A DNA stretch of 19,810 bases. Source: Rhodobacterales bacterium CG2_30_65_12 (GTDB taxonomy: Bacteria; Pseudomonadota; Alphaproteobacteria; Rhodobacterales; Rhodobacteraceae). Both the position numbers and the translations under genes were made by a program. Below the pieces are notes generated by a model. The model was not told the DNA's origin. It made no database searches and saw only the letters and a program-made list of their open reading frames with translations. The stretch covers positions 6,996-26,805 of the forward strand of contig MNZL01000010.1 of assembly GCA_001873585.1 (NCBI GenBank). Direction: 5' to 3'. Below are positions 7,686 to 14,346 of the stretch, piece by piece. Position 1 is the stretch's first letter. Each line of letters begins with the position of its first letter.

Positions 7686-8717
7686 ATGGCGGATGTTTCA
7701 AAACCCTTGGTGATCTGCGCCCCCGAACCGCGCACGCTGGAGCTGATTTTCACGCCAGAAAAACTGGCTTTTCTGCGGCAGCGCTACGAGCTGATCGAAG
7801 TGCCCGAATCGGCAGTTGCTGAGCTGGATGACCGGGTGCTGGCGCGGGCGCGGTTTGTGCTGGGTCAACCGCCGATTTCCTCCGAAACGCTGGCGAAGAT
7901 GACCGGGCTTCGCGCGGTGCTCAACGTTGAGAGTAACCTGATCGACAACATGCCCTATGACGAGGTTTTCGCCCGCGGCATTCATGTGGTGACGACGGGG
8001 GCGGTCTTTGCCCTGCCGGTGGCCGAGATCGGGCTTGGCTTCGCGCTCGATCTCGCCCGGGGGATCAGCCCTGCGGATGCGGATTTTCAGGCCGGACACG
8101 AGCTTTGGGGCGGTGATGGCAACACCACGGCGCGGCTGCTCACGGGTGCCGATGTGGGCATCGTCGGTTTTGGCGAACTTGGCCGTGCACTGAACCGGCT
8201 GCTTGCAGGGTTTCGCTGCAATATCATCGCACATGACCCTTGGTTGCCGCCCTCGATTCTCGTCGATCACGGGGTCAGCCCGGCCACGCTCGACGAGGTG
8301 CTTGCCGGATCGGACTTCATTTTTGTCATGGCCGCAGTGACCACCGAAAACCGGGGTTTTCTCAGTGCGGAGGAATTTGCCCGGATGCGCCCCGGCGCGG
8401 CCTTCATCCTGCTCAGCCGTGCCGACGTGGTGGACTTCAATGCACTGCTCGATGCGGTCGAAGCGGGGCGGATCGTTGCGGCCAGCGATGTCTGGCCGGA
8501 AGAACCGCTGGCGCCAGATCACCGGGCTCGGGGCCTCAAGGGGCTGATCCGCTCCGCGCACCGGGCGGGCGCGCTCGATGTGGCCTTCAAGAAGATGGGC
8601 GACATGGTGCTCGAAGACATGGATCTCATGGACCGGGGTCTGCCCCCGATGCGCTGCAAACGCGCAGAGCGCGAGACGGCCCAGCGGATGCGCTCGCGCC
8701 CGGTCGCCAAGAACTGA
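7686..8717 (+). CDS. D-isomer-specific 2-hydroxyacid dehydrogenase family protein
   Basis: This 343-residue NAD-dependent dehydrogenase is of the phosphoglycerate/2-hydroxyacid dehydrogenase family. The nucleotide-binding loop is VGIVGFGELGRA (about 157-168), followed by the Asp of DPW near 184 that would favour NAD. The catalytic triad of the family can be placed as Arg245 (LLSRADVVD), Glu272 (DVWPEEPL) and His292 (IRSAHRAGA). ATG 7686 has an AGAGGA ribosome binding site; longer frames would run across the operator DNA. It diverges from the sugar operon and shares the operator region, so it probably acts in the same pathway, oxidising a sugar-acid or reducing a keto-acid intermediate. A role on phosphoglycerate itself is unlikely, since there is no regulatory ACT domain. 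Confidence 0.9.
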   Translation: MADVSKPLVICAPEPRTLELIFTPEKLAFLRQRYELIEVPESAVAELDDRVLARARFVLGQPPISSETLAKMTGLRAVLNVESNLIDNMPYDEVFARGIHVVTTGAVFALPVAEIGLGFALDLARGISPADADFQAGHELWGGDGNTTARLLTGADVGIVGFGELGRALNRLLAGFRCNIIAHDPWLPPSILVDHGVSPATLDEVLAGSDFIFVMAAVTTENRGFLSAEEFARMRPGAAFILLSRADVVDFNALLDAVEAGRIVAASDVWPEEPLAPDHRARGLKGLIRSAHRAGALDVAFKKMGDMVLEDMDLMDRGLPPMRCKRAERETAQRMRSRPVAKN

Positions 8718-9135
8718 GACAAACGGGCAAACTCGCCACCATCGAGCCGCTGGCGTTCTGTCAGATGGGGTGGTTTGGGCTCGAAAGGGGACCGGCGAAG
8801 CGCGGCGGTGCGCAGACCCGCCGTGGCGCACGTTGACGGCGTTCTCACCATTTCGGGGCCGATCTGTTTGTCGTGAACTGATCTGGCAGGCTCCAGGCCG
8901 AGGCGCGGGGCCAACGCACCTGTTCTTCCAGGCGCCGGCTGTTTCCAAGTTCGTCGGCATCCACACGCCGCGATCACCATGACAATGGATGTCCAAGGCC
9001 ATCTGTTCGAAAACCCGAGCAAGATGTGTCGATGTTCGAGAAGCTGGAGCGGGATCTGTTGGCGGCGGTGGTTTCATGCCGATTGAAAGAAGGCCGATAC
9101 AATAGAACCGGCCCGAACCATGCATTTTGCGCGAG
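8718..9135. other. non-coding or degraded stretch
   Basis: These 418 bases lie between the dehydrogenase stop and the truncated binding-protein gene. Several overlapping frames on both strands run through it, but none gives a recognisable family, and none has a good ribosome binding site. Short matches to a coding register near 8980-9090 could be remnants of a transposase or another lost gene, but this cannot be shown. No inverted repeats bounding an insertion sequence were found. Given the wrecked genes next door, it is probably debris. Confidence 0.45.
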
Positions 9136-9893
9136 TTACTCGGTGAAGCCAACATTCTCTATATGCAAGCTCAGCTTCGGGGTAATGGTGGAGCCCGCGA
9201 CGTTGGAGCTCATCGGGTAGTGCAGCGTTTCGAAATGCGCGAAAATGATCGGCGCATCGTTGGTGACGATGCTGGGAACCTGCCGGTACATTTCTTGGCG
9301 CTCGCCCATGTCCACGCTCGCCGCTGCCTTGTCGACAAGAGATTCAACCTCCGGGTTGGCGTAGAATGTCGTATTGACCGGGCCGCCAAAGCGGATCAGC
9401 AGAGAATAGAAGTTATCCGGGTTGATCGTCCGTTGCTGATAGGCCGAGGTGATCTGGTAGCCCGCCGAAACATAGGCATCGAACCAGACCGAAACGTCGA
9501 CCGCCTTGATCTCCATGCTGATGCCGATGTCCTTGAGGAGCTCGCGCAGCACCTGGCCGGTTTTCAACGGCTCGGGGTATTGCGGCAGGCCGAGATATTC
9601 CACCGTCGGCCCCTCGGAGAAACCGGCGGCGGCAAGCAAGGCCTTCGCCGCGTCAATGTTGCGTTCGGTGCCGAACAGCCCGGCATCGTCATTCCAGATC
9701 GAGCCTGTTGGCATCTCGGTCAGGCCGAGTTCGCCCGCTCCGAGATCGGCAAGATCGCGGATTTCGGAGCGGTTCACGGCCAGCGCGATGGCCTGACGCA
9801 CGAGCGGATTGGCAAACGGCGCCACCGAGGCGTTCATCGCAATGAAGTCTGGAATGCCGGCCGCCGGGCTGGTGACATAGATGAACGCCCGCC
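9136..9893 (-). pseudogene. C-terminal half of a family 5 (dipeptide/oligopeptide) binding protein
   Basis: About 250 codons match the C-terminal half of SBP_bac_5 proteins, periplasmic receptors of peptide/nickel ABC importers. The run FIAMNASVAPFANPLVRQAI is the conserved block after the hinge. It is followed by DIDAAKALL-type (here NIDAAKALLAAAGF), QVLRELLKDIGI and the receptor tail, then a proper TAA stop. Full proteins have about 500-550 residues, so roughly the first 270, including the signal peptide, are missing. Instead the frame continues directly into the N-terminal half of a DppF-like ATPase. The body of the fragment has no internal stop, so the deletion may be recent. Confidence 0.85.
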
Positions 9894-10137
9894 CGCGCAG
9901 GCCCAGAACGTCGGCGCCGTCAAATATGATCCGCCCGCCGTCGGCGCCGGTCAGGCCGAGGATACAGCGCCCGAGCGTAGATTTGCCTGAGCCCGATTCA
10001 CCCACCGGCCCCATCGTGTGACCACGCTCGGTGGAGAAGCTCACATGGTTGACCGCCACCAGCTCGCGGCGTGCCCAGGGTGGGCCACCGAGCGCGCAGG
10101 TCTTGCGCAGGTTTTCCAGTCGCAGGAGGTCAGACAT
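9893..10137 (-). pseudogene. N-terminal fragment of a DppF/OppF-like ATPase
   Basis: About 82 codons remain, from ATG 10137 (MSDLLRLENLRKTC) through Walker A GESGSGKSTLGRCILGL to DGADVLGLRGR. The Q-loop, signature motif, Walker B and C-terminal peptide-transporter domain, roughly 230 residues, are gone; the next codons belong to a binding protein. Residues before Walker A look drifted (RGHTMGPVGES where RGETLGLVGES is usual). The start codon overlaps the inferred stop of the upstream DppD-like remnant, the normal arrangement of these genes. Together with the binding-protein tail the frame is open for 333 codons, but the product could not be a working ATPase. Confidence 0.85.
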
Positions 10138-10424
10138 CGTCGACACGCCGTTCCTGAGGCACCACCGGCAAGCGGCTGCCGCGCGTGGCCCAGGGCCGGG
10201 TTGGCGGCGCGCAGAAGCCGCATCTCTGCTTCGCTGAGCGCACTGGTCTCGCGCCCGTTCACCGCGATCCGGCCGGCAACTTCGGCCGAGCGAGGCAGCA
10301 GGCCCATGACCGCGTTGGCGACCGTGCTCTTGCCCGAACCGCTCTCGCCGACGAGGCCGAAGATTTCGCCTTTGTCCAGCGCCCGGCGAGCGGTGTGCCA
10401 GAGGGCCGGGGTGGTGCTGTCCAA
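10130..10424 (-). pseudogene. DppD/OppD-like ATPase remnant with internal deletion and frameshift
   Basis: The fragment holds ALDKGEIFGLVGESGSGKST (Walker A) and LLPRSAEVAGRIAVNGRETS, typical of the first ATPase of peptide importers. It then jumps from the EAEMR region to LLRAANPALGHARQPL, which resembles the C-terminal end (normally preceded by HPYTR). About 180-200 residues are therefore missing, including the signature and Walker B. A frame change just after that segment gives PVVPQERRVDDV and a TGA at 10132-10130, overlapping the ATG of the next gene. The N-terminus before ALDKGE is not recognisable either. The true left limit is uncertain, somewhere between about 10385 and 10424. Confidence 0.78.
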
Positions 10425-10620
10425 CCGGGCACCGGCGCGCCGATTTCGCGCATTTCACGCATATTTTGCCTCGCCAAACGCCTCTGGCCCCGTTCTTGTT
10501 CGCCGCTGTGCCCGGCGTCACGGTAAATCCCACAAACCGATCCCTTCGCGGCTCAAACCTTCCCCAATCCCGCCCTATTTCGCCAGCATAATTGGAACAG
10601 TTCTGGAGCAGACTAACGCG

Positions 10621-10637
10621 AGCCGGTTCCCCCGGCT
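10621..10637. repeat. small hairpin upstream of the Flp-like gene
   Basis: AGCCGG (10621-10626) and CCGGCT (10632-10637) form a 6-bp stem with a 5-base loop, ending 17 bases before the ATG at 10655. It lies in the 230-base gap (10425-10654) between the degraded ABC genes and the small membrane protein; nothing else recognisable was found in that gap. It could be a 5' leader stem or simple chance in GC-rich DNA. Confidence 0.35.
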
Positions 10638-10654
10638 CAGACCGGGGTGAGTTC

Positions 10655-10843
10655 ATGAGGGCCGTCTTTACCCATTTCGCGCAGGCCAAAAGCGGCGACG
10701 CGGTGATTGACTGGATCGTGCTGGTGAGCGGCATCGTGCTCCTGACGATCTCGATCACGATCACCGTCACCTCCAACAGCGACACGATCACCGACGATTC
10801 CATCGACCGGGCAGAGCAGATGGAACACTTGCGCCCGGCCTGA
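10655..10843 (+). CDS. small single-pass membrane protein, Flp-prepilin-like
   Basis: This encodes a 62-residue protein: MRAVFTHFAQAKSG, then DAVIDW and a hydrophobic helix to about residue 40, then a short acidic tail (NSDTITDDSIDRAEQMEH). In Flp-type IVb prepilins the peptidase cuts after Gly and the mature chain has Glu at +5 and Tyr at +6. Here Gly14 is followed by Asp at +5 and Trp at +6, a conservative version of the same pattern that I recall from many small Rhodobacteraceae proteins. ATG 10655 is preceded by GGGGTGAG; the frame could start earlier at 10592, but that extension looks non-coding. No Tad pilus genes are nearby. The gene is followed by its own hairpins, so it appears monocistronic. 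Confidence 0.65.
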   Translation: MRAVFTHFAQAKSGDAVIDWIVLVSGIVLLTISITITVTSNSDTITDDSIDRAEQMEHLRPA

Positions 10844-10844
10844 T

Positions 10845-10864
10845 CGGTTCTCTTCGGAGAACCG
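10845..10864 (+). other. UUCG tetraloop hairpin
   Basis: CGGTTCTC, TTCG, GAGAACCG form a perfect 8-bp stem closed by a UUCG tetraloop, one of the most stable RNA hairpins. It begins 1 base after the stop of the Flp-like gene and lies just before the T-tailed terminator. No T-run follows it directly, so it probably protects the 3' end of the short message rather than ending transcription itself. Confidence 0.7.
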
Positions 10865-10870
10865 TTCCGG

Positions 10871-10905
10871 GGCGGTGCACTTGGCAGAGCGCACCGCCTC
10901 TTTTT
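10871..10905 (+). terminator. intrinsic terminator of the Flp-like gene
   Basis: GGCGGTGC (10871-10878) pairs with GCACCGCC (10891-10898) across a 12-base loop, followed by TCTTTTT. The stem plus T-run is a classical Rho-independent terminator and isolates the small gene from the restriction-modification genes that follow. Confidence 0.85.
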
Positions 10906-10917
10906 GGTGAATTCACC
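10906..10917. promoter_or_regulatory. 12-bp perfect palindrome upstream of the methyltransferase gene
   Basis: GGTGAATTCACC is a perfect palindrome directly after the terminator T-run, 46 bases upstream of the putative -35 box of the methyltransferase gene. It could be a protein-binding site or part of the terminator region. The surrounding 50 bases are noticeably AT-rich for this genome. No function can be assigned. Confidence 0.3.
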
Positions 10918-10962
10918 TTTCTTCAATCCATTTGTTCTTTTATTGTTCCGGGCAGATTCGAG

Positions 10963-10992
10963 GTGACATCCAAATTCTGATCGGGCTATATG
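10963..10992 (+). promoter_or_regulatory. putative promoter of the R-M operon
   Basis: GTGACA (10963-10968; 5 of 6 to the -35 consensus) and TATATG (10987-10992; 4 of 6 to the -10 consensus) are 18 bp apart. Transcription would start about 10999, the A of an in-frame ATG, so the message may be leaderless. This agrees with the lack of a ribosome binding site before either candidate start codon. Confidence 0.5.
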
Positions 10993-10998
10993 TTGGGC

Positions 10999-11631
10999 AT
11001 GACGAAGACCGCCAGCCAAGATCTTTCCGATTTTCTCGGAAATGACCGGTTCGCCACCGTGATGGCGGATCCGCCTTGGCGGTTTACCAATCGCACAGGA
11101 AAGATTGCGCCGGAACACAAGCGGTTGGCACGGTATCCGACCATGACGTTGCAGGATATCTGTGATTTGCCGGTCGCAGACCACCTGGAGGGCACGGCGC
11201 ATTGCTACCTTTGGGTGCCGAATGCGCTCTTGCCCGACGGTTTGCAGGTGCTGGCCGCATGGGGGTTTGAATACAAATCCAATATTGTCTGGCACAAGAT
11301 CCGCAAGGATGGAGGGTCCGACGGCCGGGGCGTCGGGTTCTATTTCCGCAATGTGACGGAGATTCTCCTGTTTGGCACGCGCGGCAAGAATGCGCGAACC
11401 CTCGCGCCGGGTCGGCGCCAGGTGAACATGATTCAATCCCGCAAGCGGGAGCATTCGCGCAAGCCCGATGAGCAATACGAGCTTATCGAGAGCTGCTCTT
11501 GGGGGCCGTATCTTGAGCTCTTCGGGCGCGGGGTGCGCGACGGCTGGGCGGTTTGGGGCAACCAGGCCGATGCGGACTATAAACCAACATGGAAAACCTA
11601 TTCCTACAATTCGAAAGTGGCGGCGGAGTAA
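10999..11631 (+). CDS. MT-A70 family DNA adenine methyltransferase (type II R-M)
   Basis: This 210-residue (213 if ATG 10990 is used) SAM-dependent methyltransferase is of the MT-A70 family, which methylates adenine N6. The catalytic DPPW motif is at residues 24-27, YLWVPNALLPDGLQVLAAWGFEY gives the central strands, and SRKPDEQYELIE with LELFGR are the late conserved segments of the family. The usual HKP box reads SRKP here. The endonuclease gene starts 3 bases after its stop, so this is the protecting partner of a restriction-modification pair. BglII/BstYI-type enzymes cut around GATC, so the adenine of such a site is the likely target; this is inference. An AGATCT sequence lies within its own early codons (11019-11024), and GGATCC at 11067-11072 overlaps the DPPW codons. 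Confidence 0.9.
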   Translation: MTKTASQDLSDFLGNDRFATVMADPPWRFTNRTGKIAPEHKRLARYPTMTLQDICDLPVADHLEGTAHCYLWVPNALLPDGLQVLAAWGFEYKSNIVWHKIRKDGGSDGRGVGFYFRNVTEILLFGTRGKNARTLAPGRRQVNMIQSRKREHSRKPDEQYELIESCSWGPYLELFGRGVRDGWAVWGNQADADYKPTWKTYSYNSKVAAE

Positions 11632-11634
11632 GGC

Positions 11635-12351
11635 ATGGCTCGTCGAATTGACGACGCTGTTTTTGACAACGCCACGCTGATCCCCGCCGCCATACAGGAG
11701 GCGGTGCGGGGGCGATATTCCGTGACCAGCTATCGCAGCGCGGCCGCGGTCCTGGCGCAACGTGCGCCACAGGAACTCGATGCGATCCTGCGCGTGCTCA
11801 AGGCTTTTTCGATCAGTGCGAGCGAAATTCGCATGCCGGGCGGAAACCGGATGTCGGCGACAACCCGGTTTGGCGATCTTGCACATCGGCTCGGCGGTTT
11901 TCACCAGGAGGTGCGGATTGAAGCCGATCTTCTGGTGAAACTGCGCGAGGGCAAGGGCGAAAACGCCCCCGAGATCGACCGGATCCTGCGCGAAGACTAC
12001 ATTCACAACCACCTGGTTGATTTCTGGCGCGGGCGGGTTGCGTTCGACTACGAATGGAACAGCAAGGATCAAACCTACGATCGGGATCTTTATGCCTTTC
12101 GCAGCTTCTTTGAGGCTGGGGTTATTGATGTGGGCGTGATCGTCACCCGGGAGCTTTCGCCGGAGTTTTTCCAGTCGCTCGGGCTCTGCCTCGACAGGAA
12201 TGGCGCAGAGACCGCATCAACGGTTGCGGCCAAGTTCGGGGCGAGCACCACGGGCACCCACAAGTTGATCAGCAGAATTGCGGCCGGGCGCAGTGGTGGT
12301 TGCCCGGTGCTGGTGTTTGGCATCCTTGCGGGCAACATCACCGACGATTGA
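11635..12351 (+). CDS. type II restriction endonuclease, BglII/BstYI family
   Basis: This encodes a 238-residue nuclease. The catalytic core is visible at residues 127-152: HLVDFWRGRVAFDYEWNSKD then QTYDRDLYAFRSFFE, the pattern EWNxKDxxxDRDL that marks BglII/BstYI-family nucleases (Asp129 and Glu140 are the probable metal ligands). It is followed by IDVGVIVTRE and, near the C-terminus, THKLISRIAAGRSGGCPVLVFGI, another family block. BglII cuts AGATCT and BstYI cuts RGATCY, so a GATC-cored target is likely, but specificity cannot be predicted. The ATG follows the methyltransferase stop by 3 bases. The stop is 3 bases from the convergent aspS stop, leaving no room for a terminator between them. 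Confidence 0.88.
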   Translation: MARRIDDAVFDNATLIPAAIQEAVRGRYSVTSYRSAAAVLAQRAPQELDAILRVLKAFSISASEIRMPGGNRMSATTRFGDLAHRLGGFHQEVRIEADLLVKLREGKGENAPEIDRILREDYIHNHLVDFWRGRVAFDYEWNSKDQTYDRDLYAFRSFFEAGVIDVGVIVTRELSPEFFQSLGLCLDRNGAETASTVAAKFGASTTGTHKLISRIAAGRSGGCPVLVFGILAGNITDD

Positions 12352-12354
12352 CGC

Positions 12355-14346
12355 TTATTCCTCCGGCTCGATCACCCGCAGGTGCAGGTCGCGCAACTGG
12401 GCATTGTCGGGCACCGAGGGCGCGCCCATCATCAAATCTTCTGCGCGCTGGGTCATCGGGAAAAGCACCACCTCGCGGATCGTCTCTTCCTCGGCCAGCA
12501 GCATCACGATCCGGTCGATCCCGGCCGCGCAGCCACCGTGCGGCGGGGCGCCATAATGGAAGGCGCTGACCATGCCACCAAAGCGCCGGCGCACCTCGGC
12601 CTCGTCGTAGCCGGCGATCTCGAACGCCTTGAACATGATCTCGGGCTGGTGGTTGCGAATCGCGCCCGAGAGGATTTCGGCGCCGTTGCACGAAAGGTCA
12701 TATTGGTAGCCGAGCACCGCGAGCGGATCGCCCGCCAGCGCCTCAAGTCCGCCCTGCGGCATCGAAAACGGGTTGTGCTCGAAGTCGATCCTGCCAGTTT
12801 CCTCGTCCTGCTCGTAGATCGGAAAATCGACGATCCAGGCAAACGCAAAGCGCGCGCGCCAGTTTTCGTCGGCGGGGTCTTTCGGGGTTTCGGCCCAGAT
12901 CACATCGCGCGCGAGGCCCGCGACGCGCTGAAAGGCCTTGGGCTTGCCGCCAAGGAAGAAGGCGGCATCGCCCACGCCAAGGCCAAGCTGCTGACGGATC
13001 GCTTCGGTGCGCTCGGGGCCGATGTTCTTGGCGAGCGGGCCGGCGGCCTCAAAGTCGCCGAAGTAGGCGTTCTTTAGAAACTGTGCAAACGCGATATCAT
13101 CTCGCAAGATCGCGTCTGCGATCCTGTCGCGCACTTCCTGAAGCTCATCCAGATTTGGCGCCGAATACTTCTCGGCAATTCCTTCGGTCGACTCACCTTT
13201 TTGTTTCTTTTCGATCAACTCCTCGAGGAAATCACGAGTGCTAGAGCGACCGTCGCGTTCCCGCCAGAAGATATACCCCATCCCCGGAAGCCCTTCCTTC
13301 TGGGCAAACGCGTTCATCCGGTCGCAGAACTTGCGGCTGCCGCCCTTCGGCGCCGGGATGGCGCGCACCTCGGTGCCCTCCTGTTCCAGCAGCTTGGCGA
13401 AAATCGCAAAGCCCGAGCCGCGGAAGTGTTCGCCCACGTCCTGCATCCTGATCGGGTTGCGCAGGTCGGGCTTGTCGGTGCCATACCACAGCGCGGAATC
13501 GCGGTAGGAGATCAGCGGCCAGTCGGCGTAAGCATCCACCTTGCGGCCCTCGGCAAACTCGGCAAACACGCCTTCGAGCACCGGGCCAATGGTATCGAAA
13601 ATCTCCTGCTGCTCGACAAAGCTCATCTCGAGGTCGAGTTGGTAGAAGTCGGTGGGCGAGCGGTCGGAGCGCGGGTCTTCATCGCGGAAGCACGGCGCGA
13701 TCTGGAAATACTTGTCAAACCCCGAGACCATCAGGAGCTGCTTGAACTGCTGCGGCGCCTGCGGCAGGGCGTAGAACTTGCCGGGGTGCAGGCGGCTCGG
13801 CACGAGAAAATCGCGCGCGCCTTCGGGGCTCGAGGCGGTGATGATTGGCGTCTGGTATTCGCGGAAGCCCTTGCCCCACATCCGGCGGCGCATGCTCGCC
13901 ACCACGTCGGAGCGCAGCTTCATGTTGGTTTGCATCTTTTCGCGGCGCAGATCGAGGTAGCGGTATTTCAGCCGGGTTTCCTCGGGGTATTCCTGCTCGC
14001 CAAACACTTGCAGCGGCAGCTCGTCGGCGGCGCCGAGCACCTCCATATCTTCGACGAATACCTCGATCTCGCCGGTCGGCAGCTTTTCGTTTACCAGGCT
14101 ACCGTCGCGCGCCAGCACCTTGCCGTCGATCCGAATCACCCATTCGGCGCGCACTTTTTCGACGGCGTGAAACACCGGGCTGTCGGGGTCGGCGAGCACT
14201 TGCGTCACGCCGTAATGGTCGCGCAGGTCGATGAACAACACCCCGCCGTGGTCACGCACACGGTGGACCCAGCCCGACAGGCGCACCACGTCGCCCACGT
14301 TTGCTTTGCGGAGCTCGGCGCAGGTGTGGCTGCGATACTTGTGCAT
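12355..14346 (-). CDS. aspS: aspartate--tRNA ligase
   Basis: This 663-residue class II synthetase charges tRNA-Asp, or both tRNA-Asp and tRNA-Asn if non-discriminating. The N-terminal OB-fold (LSGWVHRVRDHGGVLFIDLRD) binds the anticodon; motif 2 is FRDEDPRSDR at 220-229, DFPIYEQDEETG lies near 507-518, and motif 3 is AGIDRIVMLL at 608-617. The length is unusual: bacterial AspRS is normally about 590 residues. The excess lies between GYIFWRE (ending 363) and AAGPLAKNIG (from 434), inside the bacteria-specific GAD domain. ATG 14346 has a GAGGGA ribosome binding site. The gene is convergent with the endonuclease gene and divergent from the fatty-acid methyltransferase gene. Confidence 0.97.
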   Translation of the reverse strand: MHKYRSHTCAELRKANVGDVVRLSGWVHRVRDHGGVLFIDLRDHYGVTQVLADPDSPVFHAVEKVRAEWVIRIDGKVLARDGSLVNEKLPTGEIEVFVEDMEVLGAADELPLQVFGEQEYPEETRLKYRYLDLRREKMQTNMKLRSDVVASMRRRMWGKGFREYQTPIITASSPEGARDFLVPSRLHPGKFYALPQAPQQFKQLLMVSGFDKYFQIAPCFRDEDPRSDRSPTDFYQLDLEMSFVEQQEIFDTIGPVLEGVFAEFAEGRKVDAYADWPLISYRDSALWYGTDKPDLRNPIRMQDVGEHFRGSGFAIFAKLLEQEGTEVRAIPAPKGGSRKFCDRMNAFAQKEGLPGMGYIFWRERDGRSSTRDFLEELIEKKQKGESTEGIAEKYSAPNLDELQEVRDRIADAILRDDIAFAQFLKNAYFGDFEAAGPLAKNIGPERTEAIRQQLGLGVGDAAFFLGGKPKAFQRVAGLARDVIWAETPKDPADENWRARFAFAWIVDFPIYEQDEETGRIDFEHNPFSMPQGGLEALAGDPLAVLGYQYDLSCNGAEILSGAIRNHQPEIMFKAFEIAGYDEAEVRRRFGGMVSAFHYGAPPHGGCAAGIDRIVMLLAEEETIREVVLFPMTQRAEDLMMGAPSVPDNAQLRDLHLRVIEPEE
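13051..13257 (-). other. in-frame low-GC insertion in aspS
   Basis: Residues about 364-432 of AspRS have no counterpart in the usual bacterial enzyme. The segment is highly charged and looks helical (DFLEELIEKKQKGES, then DELQEVRDRIADAIL). Hand counting gives 94 G or C in 190 bases (13061-13250), about 50%, against 79 in 120 (66%) for 12841-12960 in the same gene. The frame is kept at both borders. No terminal repeats or intein motifs were seen. Confidence 0.7.

Noticed and set aside
8980..9090. Possible transposase fragment (MTMDVQGHLFENPSKM and overlapping frames)
   Set aside because: No catalytic motif or recognisable family segment; too short and frame-broken to support a call.
9136..12072. 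A 978-codon open frame on the minus strand read as one giant protein
   Set aside because: Only the last 333 codons resemble proteins (DppF-like and receptor fragments). The upstream part is antisense to the methyltransferase and endonuclease genes and crosses a terminator.
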